Of a stretch of DNA of 64,000 nt, positions 15,501-27,009 are shown one piece after another. The stretch's first letter is position 1; each line of letters opens with the position of its first letter. Location: NCBI GenBank assembly GCA_007844125.1, contig CM017562.1, forward strand, positions 59,341,029 through 59,405,028, read 5' to 3'. Below the pieces are notes generated by a model. The model was not told the origin of the DNA, ran no database searches, and saw only the letters and a program-made list of their open reading frames with translations. The position numbers and the translations under genes were made by a program. Source of the stretch: Sinonovacula constricta. Taxonomy: Eukaryota; Mollusca; Bivalvia; Cardiida; Solecurtidae.

Positions 15501-18500
15501 TATCATATTTGTTAGATAGGTTATAATAATTAATAATGCATTCATTCGAATATTAAAAACTAACCTCAGGGGTAACATCTTAAATAAATGAAAATAACAC
15601 TTTATCAAAGATTAAGTTTTTGTTTGGCATAATCCTTTGTAAAATAAAAATAAGGTGTAGCCGCATATATCAGGTTATCAGTATCATAAACAACCTAGCA
15701 AACATCTCATTCTTTATTATAAATGTTCATTCCACATCAAAAAATTTTTCCTTATATCAGTTTTGTTAAATAAGGCAAAAAACACATCTGAATGGTCTCT
15801 TGAAAACAATGTAGTTCATAAATGTACCTTGCAGGTCTCTGACAAGTATGACAGTCCTGGCCCATTTCTCACATACTGTTGAATACAGAACATCTGGTGT
15901 CATCTCTGAGAGTGACACGTCATACAGGCCTATCACTGCATGTAACAGGTCTCTGTTAGAAATCTGGACAAAAAAATACACATATTGTTCAATAAGTCAG
16001 TCCATTTGCGAAATGGTCAAAGGCAACATTAGTGTAATTAAAATTGTCTCACATGTCAGATAAGATTTAAAATTCATATTTAGATCTTTTTCTTTGAACT
16101 ATACAGTTTCAGCACATCAACCAAGGAAAGCATTTATTAAAACTTGGACCAAAATATAACAGATTGTGCACATGTCGTCAAACTACTGTCGTGTTCCAGT
16201 ACACTGTCCATTTGAATTTTAGAAAAACAAAACAAATCATTACAACAATTGCCAAAGCATATTATAGATCTGAGTTTAAATGTATCTTCTTGGGTTATTG
16301 CTAAAAACACAGTGCAGACAAAATCTTTTAGAAGCAATATTCCTTCTGTTCATTTTAGCTAAGGCAGACAAACACCCTCCCGTAAATTTTCCAATGCTCC
16401 TTTACCTTTTCCACATTTTGTAATAATGTTTATTTGGTTCGCATAGTTAATTCTAGTATAGATACTGCTAATAACATCGTTTTTTCTTCCGATTAAATTC
16501 CAACTTCAGGATATACTTTACTATAATTAATTAAAGTTAGTGATTTTGTCTGTTTTTGTTCAATTTTAGATTTTGTCCACCTATGCTAAAATGAATGGCA
16601 GGGATTTTTGCTGGGAGGCATTTTGTCCTACAAATGCTAGAACTATTGCCACTGCTGTGTTTTTATTTTGCTTGGCTATAACTTAATTTTTTTTGGCTCT
16701 ATTCTATGTCAGAATCAATCTTACAGCTATGACCTTAATATATTTTCACAAATATCTCCTTATTATAAAACAACAAAATACTTGTTTACATCTTTTAACC
16801 ATTTTGTCATGACTTGAAAAAGTTGACTTTAAGTACATAGTTAATCCACTGTGTACCTTGAGTGTGATGCAAGGTGAAAAAACAAATCATAACACCTTGG
16901 CCAATAATGTCTGTATCACCGCTTAGGAGTGCCGATAAAGCTTGTTAATGGGGCAGTGGCCAGCGAGTGCTATATGCACAGCGGTTATTATACATGACCC
17001 AGATGGCCTCAGGGGTCTTACAAGCAGCAGGGAGGCCTAGAGGTAGTACTGCTTAAACATTTTTTAAAGATGAATATTTATTTAAAAGTGTATCTCTTTT
17101 TTGAAGATTGGTGTTTTTCAATTACAAAACAGTAAATATTGTTGAAATATCTTGCTCCTTGCCTAAGTTATGCCACTGTTTGTAAAACAAATATATGCAG
17201 CAACAAAAACAAAAAATAACAAAAAATCATCAAAGCATGACCCAGAGAACATTAAGTGCAAAAACCATATATTTTATTTATGGTTCCATGATATATAACA
17301 TAGACATTACCAAATGTACTTAAAACATGTATTACACAGGAAAAGACCTCTTGCAAGGTCAACAACTACTCTTTATTTATTGGTCATATAACAGGACAAA
17401 AACCAGGAAATAGATAAAATTCAAAGTAAATGACATTTATAAAAGCATGTACAGAAAATTGCATTTCAGGGTCTAATCAAGACTTAAAAATGCTTTTGTC
17501 TGTAAGTAAGCAAGGGTGTTTAAACATTATTAAATTATTTACTCTTGTGACTGGGTAATTATTATGAAGAAAAATAATAAATTGTTCATGAACATTAGTT
17601 TGTTTTGTGTGTTTTTGGAAAAAAAAACCCACCAAGTAAACTAATAAAATAGAGCTACACAAGGAACAGAAATAAGCAAGCACACATGCATGCAGGTACA
17701 TGAGGCCTAGTACTATTTCCATAATACTTATAATTTGACCAAGAAGCATAATGTACTAGTATATATCTATGCTGATTTGCCAATGGCAGAGCTTTTTTTC
17801 CTTCTTTAGTAGGAGCATTTCCCTCAGACAATTTCTTTAAAATCATGCAGTTTTTCTCAAGAAGTTACTTTACATCAGGCTTTTTCATTCCTATTTAAGG
17901 AAGAAATCAGGCTATTTTCCCCCAAATATAGGACATGGGCCCCTTACCCTGGCAGTGAAAAAAAGCCTTGAATGGCAACAGAAAATTTAAAAGTTATTTT
18001 AGTTCAGGTTCTTAATTAGGCATGGAAATTCTGAAAAAGGAAATGTCTAGTTTAGATGATGCATCATGTAATGACAAACTGGAAAGTCAAGGATTAAGTG
18101 CTAGTAACTTGTAGTGGGTATCATAGTTGTTTTAGTACAATACAATACAAAATCTTTATTTCCACCAATATATTGGTGATATGCATTATGTTTTTTTACA
18201 AATGAACAGTAGAACAATTTCAAAGTTATGCAATGTACATGAATATAATACACATAAATGAAATAATAATCATAAAAGTCTAATGCTTTGAATTTAATGT
18301 TTGTACAATATTTCTACATAAAGATCTAATACCCGCGCCATTACATCGATTTTGATACATCGAATAAGGAAGCCAGTAAATCTGATACAAAAACAGAAAC
18401 AGTGAACAGGAATCGAACTGTGAAACTGCTTACTGTTAAAGTTTAACTGTTGCTCACGTAAATATGTATTTATCTCTATTAATGAAATGCATCTTTCTAA

Positions 18501-21500
18501 AAATATAATGATGCAGAAGTTACAACAGTAACAGCTAGTGCTTACATTAACGACAAAACATCCCATATATTCATTAAAATAATTAAATGTCTTTAGGAGT
18601 ACTGTTTTCAAGTGGATCTTGAGAGTTTATTGTTGCTGATTATTGAATCCTTTCTTTAAAAGGTGTTCTATTAAAGGTGGTATCTGACAGTTTACCTACA
18701 CCAAATGCATGTAACAATTTTTCTCCAGGGTTTCTGGGAATTTATTAATAATTTCTACATAAACTCCTACTTTAGTCTGAGTTCAGATTATTCTGGACTC
18801 TTCCTGCATGTGAAACATTGTAAAAACAACCACAATCAAAATGTCATTTCTTTCCAAATTCATAAACAAGCATGAAAATGATCTCTGCTAAAAATAGATC
18901 CTGACGTCAGCATGCACTTTCCGGATGACAATGTACCGCAATCTCAAAAGTAAGTTGTCAAATAGTTTTTTTTACTTTAAAAATAGCTATTTCTGTAGCG
19001 TGGCTCAGATGGGAAATATCTGCTTCACTTTTCAATCAGATCTAGGGCATCAATGAACAGCATTTTAAGGACCTTTTCAGGTGAAAGTAAAATATGTGTT
19101 GTTTTTTAGAACAAATATTTGGTCTAAACTGCCTAATACCACCTTTAAGATCTTTACATCGCCTTTGCCTTTGCTGTACTCAGCATTTAAATTATTATGA
19201 TCGAAATCCAATGACACACTATCAACTCTGAACTCATAATCAGAAGTTGGTAAATTTGGGTCTGAATCAGGTGAAGCCTGACTAATGCCTAACACAAAAA
19301 TTCATGATTTTAAAAATCAAATGCAAAAATATAAAACACAAAAAAGAACAAAAAAAAACAACCTACAATCAATATTAAAATTTAATTTAACAACTGTTTA
19401 TTATTTTAATAATTATATTAACAATAAGTCACACGAGAATATTAATAAATATTTTAATAATCCAATTTTTTATTTAAAAGATATGCAGAAAAATGAAATA
19501 TTTAACTAATAAATGATAATTACTCATATAACCCTGCTTAAAACTGCCAGTAATTCAGAATTAGCAGTATTTCTAGGACGCACTGTCGGCAGGCAATTCC
19601 AGACTTCCGTACCCGATCCCATTCGTACCAGTTGTTCCGTACCTACAGCTTTAGATGTTTTGTACCCAAACTTTTTTATACTACTATTACTGCTACTATC
19701 ATACAAATTTTAATTAAGCATTATACCTCTTTTTTTAGTGGGCAAATCTTGTTGATTGTTGTGCTCAAGTATATCCTGTGGTCAGTTACATTTGAGCATT
19801 CTTGAGCATACTAATTACTACTACTCTAATATATACTTCACTCTACTACTATTACTCAATACTGCTACTCTCATATAATTTTTAAATAAGCATTATACCT
19901 CTTTTTTCATGGGCAAATCTCAAAACACTATATCACATTCTTAACTCCTATTATTTTTTTTTATCTTTCTCAGTTCTGTTTTATTCTTTTTTACTTACCA
20001 GAAATTCACATGATTTTAACTGACAGAAAGGTTATTTCAAAATGTGTCGAGAATTCAGCAGCAAATTTAATTGTGTACTTGATGGTATAAAAATCCATAT
20101 TTCTGTGTTTTCTTCTTTAAACTCCAAGGCCCTGACATTTATAGGGGATTAAAAATATTTTTGTTATTGGTCATTTGCTATGATACCCAATTTTCACCCA
20201 TCTACATTTCTAACTTATAATTACTAATAGTAACAGGTTTATTTAGCTTATTTAATGTGTTTTGCATAGAGATATCTCCTGGGTAGGGAACCTCCAAAGT
20301 TGTAGGTATGGATCGAATGGTACGAACGGGATCGGGTACTGAACATCTGGCAGGACTAGGCACTGGTAATCGACTTATATTTAATTAAATAATTTAATAT
20401 TTATCTCTGTATAGAAATGCAACTGTTCATTAAAATACAATTAGTTTAATTCAGAAATAGCTGCATAACAAAATGACAAGGTCTATAAACAACATAGCAA
20501 GGTTTGTTTACACTAAACGTCAAGTAAAGGGGGTGGCCATTTTGAATAACACTGTTTTCATTTGGAATTATCGTTCCTGAGTTCTAAAGCCGCATAAGGT
20601 GAGCCTAAAATTAAATGTATTTTTGTCTTTTTACCTTGAATTTCGATAAAAAATAATAATAATGATGTTAGAGTTAGCATTGCATGGTCGATAACATGGG
20701 AAAATACATGCGAAATCGGCCATAATCACTTTGTTATCGAATGAGCAATAATTTACATCTTCTTTTTTCAAGCATAATCATTCCGAAAAAAAACCTGAAA
20801 ATTTTGGTTCCCATTAATTTATTCTGTTGTCATTTTTATTGTTAACTATGTTCACAATTAGTTGCTACCAAAGTAACAAAGGAGACCTGAAATAATACAG
20901 CCCTTATTTATGGGCAATGTTATCTGCAAACACCATTTTATTTTGCGACAGACAAGGGAAGTTACTCTTGTGGTATTTGGCTTCGCTACTAAAGGCCTTA
21001 ATTACTGCTCGGGCTGCTATGTATATGACAGTCTATGGGACTGAGATACATGTTTTTATCTCTCAACGGTCTAATAAATTTGTGTGATAAGGCCATTTTA
21101 AATGTAGTGGAGAAAAATTTCATGACCAGGCTAGGTGGTAAATCCGGGCCATTCATATTTGCAATATATTAAGGAACTGTAAACAAGCTGAGTAACTGCA
21201 CAATTATTAAATATCTATGATAAAACTGCTTGTCAACAAGTTTCAAAGTGGCAGATATTTTTGGGGGTCAGATTAGGGGTCAGGATAAATTTTAGTTTTT
21301 GAAAACTTTGAAATCTAAACAATGCAAAATATGCAAAATCCTTGACATTTTTTGTATGATTTCTTTCTTACGCCTGGAATAATTCCTAGCTCCTTAAGTG
21401 CCGATGGTGATGCACCGGCAGATAGCTGTACAAGTCGACGAAAGTCAACAATAACAGGGTAACCAGTAACCGTCTTGCCCTTCTTGTTTTTAAACGTCTG

Positions 21501-21644
21501 TTTATCTGCAATCTGTGCTCCCGGTCTAGAAAACGACTCATTCTCACTGTCTGGACTAGATGGTGACTTAGATTTACTTCCTGGTGTTAGCATATTTGTA
21601 GAAATGTCACTATTGTCACTCTGAATAGGTCCAATGTCGGCCAT
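156..21644 (-). CDS. GNAT-fold N-acetyltransferase-like protein with acidic region and C-terminal coiled coil, 12 coding exons
   Basis: Coding exons, high to low coordinate: 21644-21372, 15963-15828, 15400-15196 (start uncertain, see separate entry), 13721-13398, 11716-11629, 11443-11319, 10668-10610, 10170-10098, 9539-9455, 8201-8126, 2462-2379, 328-156. All junctions are GT-AG and phases agree throughout, giving 566 residues. The ATG at 21644 has a good context (A at -3, G at +4). Residues about 295-405 form a GNAT fold: an acetyl-CoA loop of R-x-x-G-x-G type at R330-G335 (RCRGFG) after a hydrophobic strand, and a motif-B-like segment AVEFFQKFGF at 364-373. Residues 137-204 are highly acidic, ending in a run of E, which suggests nuclear or chromatin association. 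Residues about 415-481 look like a coiled coil. The N-terminal 130 residues match no family I recognise. Acetyl-CoA-dependent transfer is inferred from the fold; the substrate is unknown. The coding part appears complete. Confidence 0.85.
507..569. repeat. (GAT)n microsatellite, about 20 copies
   Basis: An uninterrupted GAT/ATC trinucleotide run inside the last intron (329-2378) of the GNAT gene. It produces a spurious poly-serine frame on the minus strand. Confidence 0.95.
2978..3037. repeat. 30-bp tandem duplication
   Basis: Two adjacent 30-bp copies differing at about one position, sharing GTCAACAAAGAACTAAAAT. A simple local duplication in the intron. Confidence 0.85.
6684..7795. repeat. 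29-bp AT-rich minisatellite, about 38 copies
   Basis: The unit is about 29 bp, with core GATTTTGTGCATTACTATAA followed by CTGAGTTAT. The central copies are nearly identical and the edges are degenerate, with a TTTTTGCACATT variant. It lies inside the long intron of the GNAT gene. Units follow each other without spacers, so it is not a CRISPR array. Confidence 0.95.
8560..8860. repeat. Imperfect GAT/GAC-rich simple sequence
   Basis: Trinucleotide-rich tract (GATGATG, GACAATGAT, GCTGCTGCT) in the intron between exons 9 and 10. It gives a low-complexity open frame rich in M, D and A that has no support as a gene. Confidence 0.7.
14111..14533 (+). repeat. Dispersed repeat resembling a common bivalve interspersed element
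   Basis: It begins CAAGAGGGCGCTGATGGACC followed by TTAATCGCTCACCTGA, a signature I remember from many bivalve intron sequences. Phrases such as GAAGATTGGGCCATAAATGT and TGACCTAGTGATC are also typical. A segment around TTTCATGCAGGCAAACATTC occurs twice, near 14305 and near 14445. It lies in the intron between exons 3 and 4. No coding capacity was seen. The family match is from memory, without alignment. Confidence 0.55.
15196..15423 (-). other. Exon 3 of the GNAT gene: acceptor or frame conflict
   Basis: The best-looking acceptor (TTTCAACAG, exon from 15423) continues exon 2 with residues ETIDELEE. That frame then becomes basic (RRRRSLVRKKK) and leaves the exon in the wrong phase for exon 4. 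The frame that fits exon 4 is the acidic one (SEKEEEKEKD onward), which has a TGA just after the acceptor. An AG at 15401-15402 used as acceptor (exon from 15400) restores the phase exactly, but it has no pyrimidine tract. The alternative is a one-base deletion in an AG-rich run near 15390-15402, in the assembly or in this individual. Confidence 0.7.
18139..18165 (-). repeat. Possible retroposon 3' end with TTGTA-type tail
   Basis: On the minus strand AATAAAGATTTTGTATTG is followed by further TTGTA repeats. This arrangement is typical of the 3' tail of LINE or SINE copies. How much of the sequence to its right (18.17-18.65 kb) belongs to the element cannot be told. Confidence 0.3.
18671..19148. 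mobile_element. MITE family 1, copy A (478 bp)
   Basis: Terminal inverted repeats of about 23 bp: the left end reads TTAAAGGTGGTATCTGACAG and the right end in reverse complement reads TTAAAGGTGGTATTAGGCAG. Flanking TTAA suggests TTAA target duplication. The interior has no transposase. Further copies lie at 45580-46064 and 54050-54523, with degenerate pieces at about 27.0-27.5 and 53.06-53.13 kb. It lies in the first intron of the GNAT gene. Confidence 0.85.
19565..20375. repeat. Structured repeat with inverted arms of about 80-100 bp
   Basis: The arms at about 19570-19672 and 20281-20362 are inverted copies sharing GTACCCGATCCC, TTCGTACCA and ATACCTACA-like blocks. Between them a segment of about 60 bp (ending TACCTCTTTTTT then GGGCAAATCT) occurs directly twice, near 19690-19747 and 19860-19918. 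This is consistent with a non-autonomous DNA transposon or a nested insertion. No coding capacity was seen. It lies in the first intron of the GNAT gene. Confidence 0.6.
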
Positions 21645-22140
21645 GATGTCAACACGACAGTCGCGCAGCAAATACTCAAGGGAAACAATTCAAGTAATCT
21701 GCGGACCAATGAGATATTCTATCCGCGGATTTTGTCTTCGTACATTGGATTAAGGTTTCTTTATTACCAAACTACAATATCAGCTTTTCCATTATCTTTT
21801 TTGTCAATAATAAAATCATCATCTCATCGTCATCATCATCAACAACGTCTACCACAAAATAGCAGCAGCAAGAGCAGTAGTTTCATTATCATCATATTCA
21901 TAAGTATCATCATCGTCGTTGTTCTCAGCAGGAGCAGCAGCAGCAACATGAGAAGAGCAACTACTAGTAATTTGCAAAACAGTTCGGATGACTTCAATTG
22001 TTACTAGCAACGCATATAAGGTCTACTCAAAGTGCAAATGTCTTTCAATTTCTGTCAAATTAAACTCTGCAAAAAATTAACATGAAGATATTTGTTTTTA
22101 AGCAAAATTAAAGCTCTTTAAAAGAAATACCAGTGAAACT
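21645..22140. other. Upstream region of the GNAT gene
   Basis: It should contain the 5' UTR and promoter of the minus-strand gene starting at 21644. No TATA box stands out. From about 21810 to 21960 it becomes a CATCAT / AGCAGC-rich simple-sequence tract, whose plus-strand frame rich in S and H is not credible as a gene. Confidence 0.4.
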
Positions 22141-22269
22141 ACTGCACTCGACCCTCTTTACACAAAGAGATTCACATTAGGCTATCCCTGGTTCTACTCT
22201 ACAGCACTGGTGCCTATCACAATTACAAACAGGCTACTGCAGTACTTAATGGCACTAAATGTAACGGGA

Positions 22270-22362
22270 GGGGATAAAGTGAACCCACCACAGGGATTCG
22301 AATCAAAGTCCACCCCAATACTAGAGGGTCGCTCTTCCACCTGAGCTAAAGTATCTTCGTAC
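22270..22362 (-). mobile_element. tRNA-derived SINE head (tRNA-like sequence)
   Basis: On the minus strand an A-box-like block (TTAGCTCAGGTGGAAGAGCG) is followed about 30 bases later by a perfect B box (GATTCGAATCC). The D arm folds well, but the anticodon stem is imperfect and no good acceptor stem closes it. This fits a SINE head or tRNA pseudogene better than a working tRNA. The SINE body probably runs left to about 22140. Confidence 0.55.
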
Positions 22363-23073
22363 AGTTGTTTTGGGTGTAGTGGATATTAGGGCATTGCGGA
22401 TCAGCCAACTCTCAGCTTGATATTTTTGCTACTTTTGTTGATTTAAACCAAATAAAAACCATATCATTAGAAAAAGTGATGTCCCGTTAGGATTTCCACG
22501 GAGAAATGTTCAGCCTAGCAGCCGAAAATGATGGCGTAACCAAACCGAGGCCACCGGAAATTGACAATTTTTGCGGAGATGCACAAAAACGAAAGTGCAA
22601 ATTAACAGCGAATTTTCCAACAATATAGGGTAATTGATCAAATCAGTGGCATCAATTGATGGGCGTATATGTCCTTTATCATCACAAGAAAATGTTTGTT
22701 CTTAGGACGTGTGAGCTGAAAAGAGGACGCACACAGTTTAGGGTATACGGATCGTTAGATGTAGATGTCTCATTAGTGAACGTGAATACGATCTGCCAAA
22801 CATATCACAAAGTTTCATCCCAACTTATAAACCCATTCTATGTTATTCAGTTAAGTTATTTCATTGATTGTTAGTCGGAATGCACCTCTTCTTCCACTTC
22901 ACCATCCTTGTTATTACAATGTTGTCTGAAAGTATGTTAGCTGTGTTCGACTCCATCAGTATAAGCTGCTAATCATGTCACCATCATATCACAATTGTTA
23001 CAAAGTATATAACCACCCAACCAACAATTTTTCAGTCATATGGAGACAGTATCAACTTGAAATATATATATAT
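22363..23073. other. Intergenic stretch without recognised gene
   Basis: Contains a modest plus-strand open frame at 22656-22874 (72 residues) with no recognised motif. It ends in a short TA run (23062-23073) where the hAT element begins. Confidence 0.3.
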
Positions 23074-23413
23074 CAGGGGCGGATCCAGAGGGGGGCCGAA
23101 GGCCCCCCCCCCCCCCTATTTTCGACGACCAACAAAAAAAAAAGTGTTAATTTTTTAGTTTTTTTAACGCGAAGGTTTTGAAAGGGCTACGCCTCTTAAG
23201 GCCCGTTTCCACTAGAGCTTTGTCACGCATATTTCTGCGGCGACGAGCCTACTTCTGTTGTCATGTTAAATGTTTTCTTGAACATAGCTCTAGTCTTTTT
23301 GCAAAAATGCTCTAATGGAAATGACGGCCTTTACTGAGTGTGTAGCCCAGCAAAAGCCGCCACGCCCTACACCATGGCGCCAATATACCACGTGACTCTA
23401 GTCTCCATCACCA

Positions 23414-23449
23414 GCGGGTAGATCGCTCCGCCCACTGAGTCACGTGACC
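23414..23449 (+). promoter_or_regulatory. 36-bp GC-box/E-box block shared with the Mutator-like element
   Basis: The segment contains GCTCCGCCCA and GAGTCACGTGACC (GC box and palindromic E box). It matches 27886-27921 in the Mutator-like TIR at 34 of 36 positions. It lies about 95 bases upstream of the hAT transposase ATG, and a further CACGTGAC sits at 23389. This is consistent with promoter elements, but function is inferred. Confidence 0.55.
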
Positions 23450-23542
23450 AGGAAGCGAAAAACCTTGAACAAACAAAACAGTTGACATTAATTACCTATT
23501 ACATGTACACATCTCTATCTCGCAGACGTCGGTGACAGACGT

Positions 23543-24194
23543 ATGTCTGAAGCTGGCGGCGAACCCATTTCCAAACCACGAACTGTAGGACGCCAAACCC
23601 TACGTACTAATGTTGAGGCCGAGAACGTTAAGGACTACTACCGCCGTGCCATATTTCTTCCCTTCATTGACAACTTGATCGAACAACTCAAGGACAGATT
23701 TCGTGGCAAGTCCCACGACGCCATTAGGCCCTGTTTCTTATCCCCAATAATCTTCAGAAGCTGGTGGCTGATACTGAAAATACGATAGCCTCATACTTCG
23801 CGGAGGATTTACCCAGCCCTGATGAATTCAAGCAAGAACTTCGGATTTGGCGGCGATATTGGACTTCGACAAAAGATGAAGACCTTCCAGCAAGTATTTC
23901 GGACACTTTGAAAAAGTTGAAAGTGGAAGATGTTGAGAAACTTTATCCAAATATTGTCACCATTCTTCGCATTGTACTCACTTTCTCTGCGACCAGTGCC
24001 ACTGTAGAGCGAACCAATTCAGCTCTGAGATTCGTGAAAATGCCTACAGGTCCACTATGGGTGAAGATAGGTTCAATGCTCTGGTCCTCCTCTACGCACA
24101 CAAGGATATTCCACTTGACTATGGAAAAGTAATTGATATATATGCTCGGAAACATCCAAGACGGATGCTCTTTGCCCATCCATTGTCGGATTAA
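23543..24194 (+). pseudogene. hAT transposase C-terminal region, frameshifted (P52rIPK/ZMYM-like clade)
   Basis: Three segments in different frames read as one hAT protein. From the ATG at 23543: PRTVGRQTLRTNVEAENVKD followed by YYRRAIFLPFIDNLIEQL. After a shift near 23727: LIPNNLQKLVADTENTI, then on to SATSATVERTNSALR, the hAT C-terminal dimerisation motif. After another shift near 24035: RSTMGEDRFNALVLLYAHKD and IYARKHPRRM, ending in TAA at 24192-24194. The dimerisation region and the GRQ...N / YYRR signature resemble THAP/P52rIPK-type hAT proteins. The zinc finger and most of the catalytic domain are missing. Two frameshifts make it non-functional. Confidence 0.8.
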
Positions 24195-24694
24195 TTCGAT
24201 ATGAGACAGATTTTATTATCCATTGAACGTTGATGACTGGTGTTTCTTCACTTTATATATACTTCATAATACTCTCATATTCTTTAACTCGTGCTTTAGA
24301 ATGACTGGCAATGTAAATATATCATTTCTATGCTCTATATGCCTAAAAATAGCAAAAATGCTAGGAATATCCTTGCATTTTTTTTTACAGATAAAGTGAT
24401 AGTTATTCACATTCAGGACGTTCATTTTACTATACACTGACAGTGTCTTGGTTATTGTAGTGTTCTTACGATAATAGGTTTCTTTTCAGTAACCTTAAGA
24501 TGTCCAAGTCAGTGGATATTTTGCCCTTAAAAGTGAGCAAATAGATAAGAAAATTATGCCCCACAGATGCTTGGAAATCGCATCTCAGCGCATCTAGAAT
24601 TCAAAATTTTCTGGGGGAGCCCCCTCCAGACCCCGCCGCGAATGTTACTCCCTCGCCCCCCCCCCCCCCCCATTCTGAAATCCTGGATCCGCCC

Positions 24695-24697
<3 letters not shown>

Positions 24698-24783
<86 letters not shown>
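24698..24783. repeat. (TA)n microsatellite, about 43 copies
   Basis: A pure TA run directly adjoining the right end of the hAT element. A short TA run also flanks the left end, so the element inserted into this tract. Confidence 0.95.
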
Positions 24784-24784
<1 letters not shown>

Positions 24785-27000
24785 CGATATATAGTGATGC
24801 AGTCACTGTAATATCACTGACATGATACCTCAACCAGCATCATTATCCTTACACTTGGTGTACCAGTCCTGGAATAACCTTTAAAATGCAGATGATATGA
24901 TGTATCGATGTAAGATAAATATAAAATTGATGTGATTTATATAACTGTTTCTGATATGTTTACTGTTACCACATGGCGGGTTGGCGAATATACATAGTCA
25001 TCCTCCTCCTCATCTTTTTTAATATACCATCATCATCACCATAATCATCTTTTTTGTTTTCAGACCAAAATGGTTAGACAACCAAATAAAAAGGCTGCTT
25101 CATGAAATCAGATTAAATCTAGCTGTAAAAATGTCAGAACCATCAAGACGATATACATTTCACCTGGGAAGACAGTGCGTGCCCGGCTATTTTGTCATAG
25201 AGAAAGACAAAAACAAAAGAATATGCAGTTCTTGGCTGGTGTTGTTCAAAGAGAAAAAAGGGCAGCTCTGTTTACAGATTCTCGGCCAGAATAGGAATAG
25301 CTGTTTTATAAATAATCTTTTTGTTTGCTCATGCAGATTTGTGACTTGGTTCCTGTCATATTTATGCCAAACAGATTCACTGATTTATTTATCATTTACA
25401 ATCCATTAAAATATGATATATGAAATAAACTGTTTATGCAACCTCTATTAGAGATGAAAAATAGATCTCAAATGTACTATAATGTTTAATGTATATTAAA
25501 ATACGTGGCCTTTCTTAGTGTTCATTCATTATTATTGTATTTTTATGCAATATTTAAAAATGTTAAGTAGTTAGATTGTGTTCATATATGATCTAGTGGC
25601 ATTTTGTGTACTTTTTACATTATTTTATCGGAAATTGTTGAGGAGAGGTTTTGGTTTCCTTTTAATGATTTGCCTTTGTCTTTACATTTTAGTATAATTC
25701 ATGCCATATTGATTATGCTGCAATAATGTTGAAAGCGGCCTGGACACAGATTTTCTATTAAGCATTTTTTTCAACTTTTGCTCATTTACTGAAACTTTGA
25801 TGAAGCAAATCAAATCTTGACTCAAATATCACGACAGATTACTTAAAAATATATGAATATACATTCCATTAAAAGATCTTTATGCATTACCAAACCGGCA
25901 TGAATCACCGGTCAACAATAGTGATTAGCCTATGAGTTACACACTATTTGAAATGAAAATGCAGTATCAATCACAACTCTTAACGTATTGCACTGCCCCT
26001 AAAATGATTACGGAAATTTCCCAACACCCAATTAGTTAAGTGTAAATGCTATCGATAATATATATGACACTTAAATTGTGTTTATCACTGATTTACCCAG
26101 CTGTGTCTAGACCCCTTTAAGCATTTGGCCTTATTTGTTATTAAAATACTTGTTATCTTTCACATACATCTCGTAATAATAACCAAATACAGCAGCCACA
26201 GGTCAGAAAATTTCTTATTAAAATCTGTTATGTTTGCTTTACTACACATTTGTTATTGGGATGTTTTACTGCTTGCACATTCCCTTGTCTTACCCACCTT
26301 TTAAAATCCAGTAAATCCATGATTATTGTAAAAGACTAATGATTGCCCTGACAAAAGGTACAAAATGCATGTGATTTAGTCATTGGGTAAGTTAAAACTT
26401 TTAATTCCAATAACTGATTTCAATTAAAGTTTACTCAATGTTATTTGGTCTTGTATTTATATCTCGTCCCAATTAACTATGTGCGTGCGTGTGTGTGTGT
26501 GTATTCTGTGCATGCAGTAGTTTGTTTTTTCTTGGGTGATACTGGTGTATTTTACAAAACCATATTTTGTGCAGATTTTGCGCCTGAAATAGTGAACGAG
26601 CATAGAGGAAACACATACCAGACATCTGCTGGAAACAGTGGACTCAACTTGAGGGAGCAGCCATATGATCTGAGCATTCTTCTTTTTTTTAAAAAAAAAA
26701 AGGAAGAGGATAGTTCATGAGAAAAAAACACATACCGTTAACATATTTAGGTGCCATGTTTGAGACAAATTTTTATACGACGTTTCTGGTGCTCTGAGAC
26801 GATCCCTAAGTGACGTTTATTACGTGATCGGCTACTACCCAAATTGATGCCTATCAAAAACTGAAGGTTTGCAAAGAAATATACGTCCGAGATTAAAATG
26901 GTTAACATTTTTGGAAAGAGGACATTCTTTGCAATGTAAATGCATATTCTGTATTTTGAAAACACTTGTTTCTAATGTGTATAAAGCGAAAATGTCATTA
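24784..27000. other. AT-rich intergenic region, no gene recognised
   Basis: A 92-residue plus-strand frame at 25131-25409 (start MSEPSRRYTFHLGRQ) has no recognised domain and runs through a CAG acceptor-like site, so it may be chance or an exon fragment. A short GT run lies at about 26480-26502. Otherwise AT-rich, without clear coding or repeat structure. Confidence 0.4.
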
Positions 27001-27009
27001 GTGATCCGC

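Larger units (their letters stand above)
23074..24697 (+). mobile_element. Decayed hAT transposon, 1.62 kb
   Basis: The ends are matching inverted repeats, CAGGGGCGGATCCAG at the left and its counterpart CTGGATCCGCCCCTG at the right, with C-rich subterminal tracts on both sides. The insertion is in a TA dinucleotide run, so the expected 8-bp target duplication (ATATATAT-type) cannot be distinguished from the microsatellite. It carries only the C-terminal part of a hAT transposase, with frameshifts. It is an internally deleted, non-autonomous copy. Confidence 0.85.

Noticed and set aside
18294..18611. 105-residue minus-strand frame as a LINE protein
   Set aside because: It lies beside a possible retroposon tail but has no reverse transcriptase or other recognisable motif.
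22270..22362. Functional tRNA gene
   Set aside because: The B box and D arm are good, but the anticodon stem has mismatches and no acceptor stem closes the fold.
25131..25409. Small secreted or zinc-finger-like protein
   Set aside because: No signal peptide, no regular cysteine spacing, and the frame runs through an acceptor-like CAG; insufficient support.
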